Positions 6,381 to 11,162 of a stretch of 11,162 nt of DNA are shown here, piece by piece (the stretch's first letter is position 1; every line of letters begins with the position of its first letter). The stretch is taken from assembly GCA_964532995.1 (NCBI GenBank), contig CAZHJN010000056.1:1-11162 (forward strand), in the 5' to 3' direction. Below the pieces are notes generated by a model that saw only the letters and a list, made by a program, of their open reading frames with translations, made no database searches and was not told the DNA's origin. The position numbers were made by a program, and so were the translations under genes. This stretch comes from DTJG01 sp964532995 (GTDB lineage: Bacteria; Ratteibacteria; UBA8468; B48-G9; DTJG01).

Positions 6381-7739
6381 TTCTGGCTTTTCAGGATTTC
6401 CAACCAGTGACTGTACATTTACAGGCAGCCTGTTAAAAACCTCAACCCTTTTCCCAAATTTTCCAAGAGTATTTTCAATCACAATATAATCAAACCCTGG
6501 AATAATAACATCATCCCACATATCACCCACACCCCTGAGAGCGACATCAAGCATTGTAACAATCTGACGACCAAGCGGCTCCATGCTTGAAAGAGTGATA
6601 GCACCATAAAACTCCTGACACTCTGTATACCCGGCATTGTGTGTGCCTGTATAGGGCTTCAACATCTCAAGTTTTATCTTTTTCCCGATTCTTTTAGAAA
6701 CCTCTTCTGATTTTGAAGCAAAATAATCCACAAGTGCTTTTTCCTGAAGATAAGCGGGTAGATTTTTTTCAGCAACTTCGCAGTATTTCTCAAAACCAAT
6801 TCTGTAAGCCTCTTCAACAAGATTGAACCAGTATCTCTGTTCATCAGTAACAACCGAAGGATCCTCAACAGCTATAACAGAACGACGAATACAACTATTA
6901 AGCCCATCTCTTTTCGGAGCCACTCCAAGATGAACATAATCTCCCCTTTTTATCTCGCGATTCAGCGCTTTTCCTATTAAAGTTCTGTTAGCTTCATTTG
7001 CTCCGACTATAATATCCCATCCCATCTCCTCAGCACCGAGTTCCTTCGCAATAAAATAACCCCATGCTGCAACCTGAGTTTCAAGCATACCCGGTTTTAA
7101 AACAGCAAGCATGCCTCTCATCATTGCGTCAGCAATCCGACAGGCATCGTGTATGAGTCGCATTTCATTATCAGACTTTTCGTATTTGATTCTGTAATAG
7201 ATCTCCTGGACATCAATGACATTATCAGCGCCATAGATATCTTGAAGATATTTAACAAACCTGTAAGGTATAACCTCTCTCGGAGTAAGAAGCCCAATCC
7301 TTTTTACCTGCCCACCAGCAGCTTCTTTAATTACATTTTCAAGTTTTTCTGCATTTATTGGATACTCTTCGTCTGCAAGTTTAAGCATTTCAACTTTGTG
7401 CACCCTTGCAGAAGCTCTCTTTGCGAGTTGTTCTGAAACATATCCTCCTTCAAGGCCGGCTATTATATGAAAACCTGTTTTACCAATGACTCCAGCAACC
7501 TGTTCAATTGTGATGTTTGTGTTTCCTCCAAGATAAGGAACATCCCCGTTATAATGCTGATCTGAAAAAACAATTCCGACATCTATGTTTTTTTCTTTAA
7601 TTCCCCTGTACACTCTTTGTTGCCTTTCCAGAAACTCCTGCGATGGAATATAAAAATTTTTGTCCACAGGTTCTGTTGTTTCAAGAACTCTCATTATTTT
7701 ATTAAATTCTTCTTTCAGCTGATTCATCCTGCTTTCCAT
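6372..7739 (-). CDS. M24 (creatinase/aminopeptidase P fold) protein, metal site degenerate
   Basis: A 455-residue cytoplasmic protein with the two-domain layout of creatinases and Xaa-Pro aminopeptidases: an N-terminal domain (about 35-185) and a pita-bread C-terminal domain (about 190-445). The helix before the fold (KSDNEMRLIHDACRIAD, 188-204) and VLKPGMLE (213-220) are typical. Of the five usual metal ligands, the first Asp aligns with Gly272 (GDYVHLG), the second with Cys283 (NSCIRR) and the first Glu with Asp398 (TMLDVAL). Only His367 (GTHNAG) and the final Glu422 (IEN) remain. A metallopeptidase is therefore doubtful. Creatinase itself works without metal, so a metal-free C-N hydrolase is a reasonable alternative. 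The ATG at 7739 has GGGAG 6 nt upstream. It follows the microprotein gene on the same strand, with a hairpin between, and its 3' end overlaps the cyclase gene. Xaa-Pro peptidase is the likely automatic annotation but should not be trusted. Confidence 0.85.
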   Translation of the reverse strand: MESRMNQLKEEFNKIMRVLETTEPVDKNFYIPSQEFLERQQRVYRGIKEKNIDVGIVFSDQHYNGDVPYLGGNTNITIEQVAGVIGKTGFHIIAGLEGGYVSEQLAKRASARVHKVEMLKLADEEYPINAEKLENVIKEAAGGQVKRIGLLTPREVIPYRFVKYLQDIYGADNVIDVQEIYYRIKYEKSDNEMRLIHDACRIADAMMRGMLAVLKPGMLETQVAAWGYFIAKELGAEEMGWDIIVGANEANRTLIGKALNREIKRGDYVHLGVAPKRDGLNSCIRRSVIAVEDPSVVTDEQRYWFNLVEEAYRIGFEKYCEVAEKNLPAYLQEKALVDYFASKSEEVSKRIGKKIKLEMLKPYTGTHNAGYTECQEFYGAITLSSMEPLGRQIVTMLDVALRGVGDMWDDVIIPGFDYIVIENTLGKFGKRVEVFNRLPVNVQSLVGNPEKPESI

Positions 7740-7776
7740 CTGAAACTCCCTGTTTTCTGTATAAATAATAAGGATG

Positions 7777-7782
7777 ATTATA
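7777..7782 (-). promoter_or_regulatory. Possible -10 box (TATAAT) for the M24 gene
   Basis: On the minus strand a perfect TATAAT lies about 37 nt before the M24 start codon, giving a predicted leader near 31 nt. No acceptable -35 box is found 16-18 nt upstream; that position is inside the hairpin at 7791-7822. The same bases form part of the T-rich tail after the hairpin, so the match may be incidental. Confidence 0.25.
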
Positions 7783-7790
7783 AAAGGAGC

Positions 7791-7822
7791 AGCGCCCGGA
7801 ATACTGCAATAAACCGGGCGCT
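7791..7822 (-). terminator. GC-rich hairpin, likely intrinsic terminator or attenuator after the microprotein gene
   Basis: A perfect 9-bp stem (AGCGCCCGG at 7791-7799 pairing with CCGGGCGCT at 7814-7822) encloses a 14-nt loop. On the minus strand it begins 9 nt after the microprotein stop and is followed by GCTCCTTTTATAAT, a short T-run five bases off the stem. The stem is strong for such AT-rich DNA, but the T-tract is short and displaced. It could stop most transcripts after the microprotein and let some proceed into the M24 gene, or protect the short mRNA's 3' end. Confidence 0.6.
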
Positions 7823-7831
7823 TAAACCAAG

Positions 7832-7912
7832 CTACTTTTTCTTTTTCTTTGCTGCTTTCTTTGTTGTTTTCTTGGCTGTTTTCTTCTTAGCTGCCTTCTT
7901 TGCACATGCCAT
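7832..7912 (-). CDS. 26-residue Lys/Ala/Thr-rich histone-H1-tail-like microprotein
   Basis: A 26-codon gene (ATG at 7910-7912, TAG at 7832-7834). The product begins MACAKKAAKKKTAKK and ends in five lysines. By composition it has 15 Lys, 6 Ala, 3 Thr, 1 Cys and the initiator Met, with no acidic or aromatic residue. This is the AAKK/TAKK pattern of bacterial histone-H1-like tails such as the C-terminal regions of chlamydial Hc1/Hc2-type proteins, but here the tail is the whole protein. That it is real is argued by a near-perfect Shine-Dalgarno sequence (AAGGAGGTGAT) 5 nt before the ATG and by a hairpin 9 nt past the stop. Lysine uses both AAG and AAA and alanine both GCA and GCT/GCC, so this is not a simple tandem DNA repeat. 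Binding to DNA or other polyanions is inferred from charge. The single Cys3 could allow dimerisation. Confidence 0.72.
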   Translation of the reverse strand: MACAKKAAKKKTAKKTTKKAAKKKKK

Positions 7913-7916
7913 TTAA

Positions 7917-7927
7917 ATCACCTCCTT
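7917..7927 (-). promoter_or_regulatory. Near-perfect extended Shine-Dalgarno of the microprotein gene
   Basis: On the minus strand AAGGAGGTGAT matches the complement of the usual 16S rRNA 3' end over 11 consecutive bases, with TTTAA between it and the ATG. It is by far the strongest ribosome-binding site in the window and suggests high translation of the microprotein. Confidence 0.75.
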
Positions 7928-8271
7928 AAAGGTTAAAACAATAGAACCAAAATGTTTTCCCATACTTAGAAAAGTGGATGGAACCGATGAATAGGACTGA
8001 TGGAGAACAATTTCCGGAAATGTTCCGGATACCGACAACAATAAATTGATACCTAAAAATTTCCTGTTATCTTTTCCCAATCCCTGTCCTGGATAAACAA
8101 AAATCGGGTGACAGATTTTTTTTATTAAATGGGATGGAAAAAGAGAGAAAACCTGAAAATACTTTACCTGAAAGAATTTCTTTCCGCCGTCTTTTAATCT
8201 CGCATATCACTGCTTTTTTATTTTCCTCCATTTATAAAAAATATAACACAAAAATTTTTTAATGCAAATTT
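7928..8271. other. Non-coding stretch between the asnB-like gene and the microprotein gene
   Basis: About 345 bp with no gene that I can support. It should hold the 3' end of the amidotransferase transcript and the promoter and leader of the microprotein, all on the minus strand, but I found no convincing promoter pair or GC-rich terminator. Contents seen: a 7-3-7 palindrome at 8013-8029; a weak CTGTC/GACAG pairing (8084-8088 with 8110-8114) followed by a T-run on the plus strand, where no upstream gene would need it; and AT-rich sequence near 8235-8270. A 54-codon minus-strand frame (8067-8231) and a 42-codon plus-strand frame from 8134 overlap each other and lack ribosome-binding sites. Confidence 0.6.
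8013..8029. repeat. Perfect 7-3-7 palindrome (operator-like)
   Basis: TCCGGAA-ATG-TTCCGGA is a perfect inverted repeat with a 3-nt spacer. It lies about 100 bp upstream of the microprotein start on the minus strand, in otherwise unstructured AT-rich DNA. The half-site length and spacing suit a dimeric transcription factor. I do not recognise it as the site of a known regulator, and a small RNA hairpin is an alternative. Confidence 0.4.
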
Positions 8272-10173
8272 TCAACAAACAAATTTTTTGTCAATGTAAA
8301 TTCTGTGCCATAATTCCAGCATCAAAAGAACCCACAACCTGCCTGTATGATCCGCAACTCCTGATATGTGTTCGTTCACAATCCTGATTATCTGTTCTTT
8401 TCTGAAATATCCCCTTTTGAGTGAGCATTCACTCAAAAGAATATCAGTAATATATTGTCTTAAATCTTTTCTGAACCATGCTCCTACAGGTAAAGCAAAT
8501 CCCTGTTTTCTCCTTTTTACAATTTCTTCCGGCAGGAAATTTTTAAGTTTCTTTTTGAGAATATACTTTGACCTGAAATTTCTCATTTTAAGATTTGAAG
8601 GAAAAGAAGCAATAAGTTCAACAAACTCCTGATCAAGAAAAGGACTCCTGGTCTCAAGAGAATTTGCCATTGATGCAATATCCATTTTTACCAGTAAAAC
8701 ATCCGGAAGATAAAGGTGAAAATCTGTTGAAATCATTTTTTCAATCAAATCAATTTCACCGGAACAATCCCATATATTTCTTACAGGTTCCATAGAATCA
8801 AAATCAGTAATTTTCTTTTTCATTTCTTCAGAATAAATGTTCTTTTTGAAATCACTGTAAAAAGAGATAAGTCTCCTTCCGTATGCATGATCAAAACCGT
8901 ATTTATCCGCATCTTCCAACCATTTCCAGATTCTGAAAAATGTTTTTGAAGGGTACCTGTCATATTGCTTTACCAGAAAATCAAGTATCTTTTTTCTGCA
9001 CAGTGGAACTTTTTTGTAAATCAGATAAATATCTTCAAGTAACTTTGTCTGCCAGTATCTTGTATAACCGGCAAAATTCTCATCACCGCCATCACCATTT
9101 AATGCAACTGTGACATATTTTTTTGTTTCTCTCGCCACATAATATGTTGGAACCATTGAAGAATCAGCAAATGGTTCATTATAATACCAGACAAGTTTTG
9201 GTAATATCTCAATAATATCCGGTCTCACTATAAATTCACTGTGCTGGGTTTTGAATCTGGAAGCAACAATTCTCGCATAGTCCAGTTCGTTAAAATCGCT
9301 TTCTTCAAATCCGATTGAAAATGTCTTTACAGGCTGGGACGAATTTTCACTCATTATTCCAACAACGGTTGAACTATCTACACCGCCACTTAAAAATGCT
9401 CCAAGCGGCACATCTGCAATCATTCTTATCTTTGTGGACTCGACAAGTTTTTCCCACATCGCATCCATATACTCTGATTCATCCTTAAGTTTTAATTTTT
9501 TCTGAAAATTCAGCTCCCAGTATTTTTCTATTTTTATTTTTCCTTCAGACCATAAAAGAAAATGACCTGGTTGAAGCTTCTTTATTTTTTCAAATATCGT
9601 CCATGGAGATGGAATTGCCTGATAGGTCAGAAAAAGGTCAATCGCAAAAACATCTATCTCCCTTGAAATCTCATTTACTTCAAGAAGTGCTTTAATTTCA
9701 GAAGCAAAATAGATATCATTGTTTATAATTGAATAGACAAGAGGTTTTTTACCAAGTCTATCCCTTGCAAGAAAAAGAGTTTTCTTCTCATTATCCCAAA
9801 TTGCAAAAGCATACATACCTCTTAAAAATTTCAAGCATTCCGTGCCGTATTGTTCATACAGATGCAAAATTACTTCACTGTCTGATTTTGTCCTGAAAAT
9901 ATGTCCTTTCTGTTCAAGCTTTTTTCTCAAATTTTTGAAATTATATATTTCACCATTACAGATTAAAAATACAGTATTTTTTTCATTTGAAATGGGCTGC
10001 GTTCCTGTTGTAAGATCAATGATTTTCAACCTTCTGTGTCCGAATCCCGCATTACCAAAAAATTTATATCCTTCTTCTTCAGGACCACGGTGAATCATTG
10101 TTGATGCCATCTTTTTAATTACTGTTTCAGAAACATCTCCGCTCTTCTTCACAATCCCACATATTCCACACAT
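8272..10173 (-). CDS. asnB: Asparagine synthase (glutamine-hydrolysing)-type amidotransferase
   Basis: A 633-residue cytoplasmic enzyme with two domains. The N-terminal class II glutamine amidotransferase begins MCGICGI, so Cys2 is the nucleophile after Met removal. HRGPEEEG (28-35), GHRRL (45-49), CNGEIYN (72-78) and KSDSE (96-100) line the glutamine site. The C-terminal synthetase domain carries the ATP-pyrophosphatase loop SGGVDSS (262-268) and NGDGGDENFAGY near 357-368. Family members activate a carboxylate with ATP and amidate it with ammonia from glutamine. The length, greater than E. coli AsnB (554), and the glycosyltransferase neighbour fit the amidotransferases found in exopolysaccharide, O-antigen or exosortase-linked clusters, where they may amidate sugar carboxylates; free asparagine synthesis remains possible. 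The ATG immediately follows the TGA of the glycosyltransferase gene, and GGAG lies 7 nt upstream inside that gene, so the two are co-transcribed and probably coupled. Confidence 0.92.
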   Translation of the reverse strand: MCGICGIVKKSGDVSETVIKKMASTMIHRGPEEEGYKFFGNAGFGHRRLKIIDLTTGTQPISNEKNTVFLICNGEIYNFKNLRKKLEQKGHIFRTKSDSEVILHLYEQYGTECLKFLRGMYAFAIWDNEKKTLFLARDRLGKKPLVYSIINNDIYFASEIKALLEVNEISREIDVFAIDLFLTYQAIPSPWTIFEKIKKLQPGHFLLWSEGKIKIEKYWELNFQKKLKLKDESEYMDAMWEKLVESTKIRMIADVPLGAFLSGGVDSSTVVGIMSENSSQPVKTFSIGFEESDFNELDYARIVASRFKTQHSEFIVRPDIIEILPKLVWYYNEPFADSSMVPTYYVARETKKYVTVALNGDGGDENFAGYTRYWQTKLLEDIYLIYKKVPLCRKKILDFLVKQYDRYPSKTFFRIWKWLEDADKYGFDHAYGRRLISFYSDFKKNIYSEEMKKKITDFDSMEPVRNIWDCSGEIDLIEKMISTDFHLYLPDVLLVKMDIASMANSLETRSPFLDQEFVELIASFPSNLKMRNFRSKYILKKKLKNFLPEEIVKRRKQGFALPVGAWFRKDLRQYITDILLSECSLKRGYFRKEQIIRIVNEHISGVADHTGRLWVLLMLELWHRIYIDKKFVC

Positions 10174-11162
10174 TCATCCTCTCCTTCTCATCAAATCCTG
10201 ATAGAGTGATTCGTAGGAAGAAACCATCATTGAAACATCAAAATTTTCTCTGACAAACATATAAGCCTTTTCGGCTGTTTTTCTTGCAAGTTCTTCGTCA
10301 CAAAGAAGCATCATGATTTTCTCTGCAAGTTCAGAGCTTTTGCCGGGTGGAACAAGAAAACCCGTCTCACAATCTGTTATCAGTTCCCTTGTTCCATCTG
10401 TATCGGTGGCAACGACCGGTTTTTTCATCGCCATCGCCTCAAGAACGAAATTCGGCATCCCCTCCCATAAAGATGGTAGAACCACCATATCTGAAATTCC
10501 AATAAAATCCTGTATGTTTTCCTGATAACCAAGAAAAAAAACACTATCCTTTATACCGTAATTATCTGCAAGTTTTTCAAGTTTATCCTTCAGTGGCCCC
10601 TCTCCAGCAATAAGGAATTTAACATCAGCAATTTTCCCCAGAATTATTCTTGCTGCTTCAATCAAAAATTCAATGCCTTTCTCTGGTGACAATCTGCTGG
10701 CTGTTAAAACAATTTTGTCCTTTTTTTCTTTACGGGTGATCTTAGAAACATCAAACCTTTCCATCTCTATCCCATTTTTAATTACAACAAATTTCTTTGA
10801 AAATGCGGCAAGTTTCTTTTCATAACGATTTCTTACACTCGTTGAGTTGCACACAATTTTATCTGTAAAAAAACCAAGTATTCTATCAAGAAAGAAATGA
10901 TAGTTTTTTTTCCATAAATCAGTACTTCTTTCAGATGCTATGATCACAGGTATTCCTGCAAGTATTCCTGCGAGCCTGCCCCATGTGTTTGATGTGAACA
11001 TAAATGTATGAAGAATGTCAGGTTTGTTACGTAAAAGGATAAGCATCAACCTGAATAAAGCAATAATATCAAACCTGAAACGCTTTCCTGCAACCATGGT
11101 CGGGATATCTTCTTTCCGGAATTCCTCCCTCATCCGTCCACCCCTTAAACTAATAATAAAAG
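10174..11162 (-). CDS. GT4-family glycosyltransferase, 5' end beyond window
   Basis: A retaining GT-B fold glycosyltransferase (GT4, glycos_transf_1), 328 residues visible. Numbering from the internal Met at 11133: NKPDILHTFMFTSNTWGRLAG (from 36) belongs to the acceptor domain; VIKNGIE (117-123) is the linker preceding the nucleotide-sugar domain; LTASRLSPEKGIEFLIEA (143-160) and IAGEGP (175-180) are typical; EGMPNFVLE (224-232) is the conserved E-x7-E that contacts the donor. The protein starts too late if that Met is used, because family members have roughly 60-80 further residues with a first Rossmann strand. The frame stays open upstream through 11160, reading IISLRGGRMREE, which matches the usual family sequence there, so the start lies outside the window. 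It likely adds a sugar to a lipid-linked polysaccharide at the inner membrane. Its stop abuts the amidotransferase ATG. Donor and acceptor are unknown. Confidence 0.9.
   Translation of the reverse strand, partial: FIISLRGGRMREEFRKEDIPTMVAGKRFRFDIIALFRLMLILLRNKPDILHTFMFTSNTWGRLAGILAGIPVIIASERSTDLWKKNYHFFLDRILGFFTDKIVCNSTSVRNRYEKKLAAFSKKFVVIKNGIEMERFDVSKITRKEKKDKIVLTASRLSPEKGIEFLIEAARIILGKIADVKFLIAGEGPLKDKLEKLADNYGIKDSVFFLGYQENIQDFIGISDMVVLPSLWEGMPNFVLEAMAMKKPVVATDTDGTRELITDCETGFLVPPGKSSELAEKIMMLLCDEELARKTAEKAYMFVRENFDVSMMVSSYESLYQDLMRRRG

Noticed and set aside
7832..7912. Lys/Ala-rich segment as a simple DNA repeat rather than a gene
   Set aside because: Lys and Ala codons are mixed (AAA/AAG, GCA/GCT/GCC) with no fixed repeat unit, and the frame has a strong ribosome-binding site, a start and a stop.
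7617..7916. 99-codon plus-strand frame ending in a Phe/Ala-rich stretch
   Set aside because: The Phe-rich end is the antisense image of the Lys-rich microprotein gene and the rest mirrors the M24 gene. No ribosome-binding site is seen.
8084..8122. CTGTC...GACAG pairing followed by a T-run on the plus strand, resembling a terminator
   Set aside because: The stem is only 5 bp with a 21-nt loop, and no plus-strand gene upstream would need it, because the cyclase ends at 6380.
8067..8231. 54-codon minus-strand frame (starting MEENKKAVICEIKRRRK) in the intergenic stretch
   Set aside because: There is no Shine-Dalgarno sequence before the ATG and no recognisable family. A TATATT 8 nt upstream could allow a leaderless message, but this is expected by chance in AT-rich DNA. 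Conservation would be needed to revive it.
8134..8262. 42-codon plus-strand frame in the same stretch
   Set aside because: It overlaps the 54-codon frame on the opposite strand, has no ribosome-binding site, and the encoded sequence resembles no family I know.

Overview
This AT-rich window has protein-coding genes on nearly every base and no tRNA, rRNA, CRISPR array or insertion sequence that I can see. It looks like a chromosomal segment of a Gram-negative-type, probably uncultured bacterium. The DapA-like/epimerase pair, the demetallated creatinase-fold protein and the tiny lysine/alanine-rich histone-tail-like protein remind me of Planctomycetota-Verrucomicrobiota-Omnitrophota-like genomes. 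That taxonomic reading is an inference and is weak.

Left block (1-4669, minus strand): a three-gene run reads leftwards from a recognisable promoter: an NAD(P)-binding epimerase/dehydratase-like protein, a DapA-family (class I aldolase/lyase) protein coupled to it by a one-base overlap, and a PEELP-type cation-transporting P-type ATPase. The first two look like a small carbohydrate or sugar-acid catabolic module of unknown substrate. Both lack residues expected of the textbook members of their families. The ATPase ends exactly at the window edge.

Middle block (4670-7739): a short divergent promoter region separates the left operon from a rightward membrane diguanylate cyclase (dCache sensor, two membrane segments, GGDEF with an I-site). 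Its natural ATG start and ribosome-binding site lie in a different frame from the body of the gene. One missing A in an A-run would rejoin them, so this is a frameshift, a sequencing error or a recoding site. The cyclase converges on, and overlaps by 9 bp, a leftward M24 (creatinase/aminopeptidase P fold) gene whose product has lost most of the metal ligands.

Right block (7740-11162): upstream of the M24 gene lies a 26-residue Lys/Ala/Thr microprotein gene with a near-perfect Shine-Dalgarno sequence, followed by a GC-rich hairpin. A roughly 345-bp region without a convincing gene follows, containing a perfect 7-3-7 palindrome. Next come an asparagine-synthase-type amidotransferase and a GT4 glycosyltransferase that abut (TGA ATG) and are probably part of a surface-polysaccharide cluster. 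The glycosyltransferase reading frame is open to the window edge, so the gene is incomplete here.

No obviously new multi-gene system is visible. The points most worth following are the microprotein, the frame break in the cyclase, and the catalytically divergent epimerase, DapA-like and M24 proteins.
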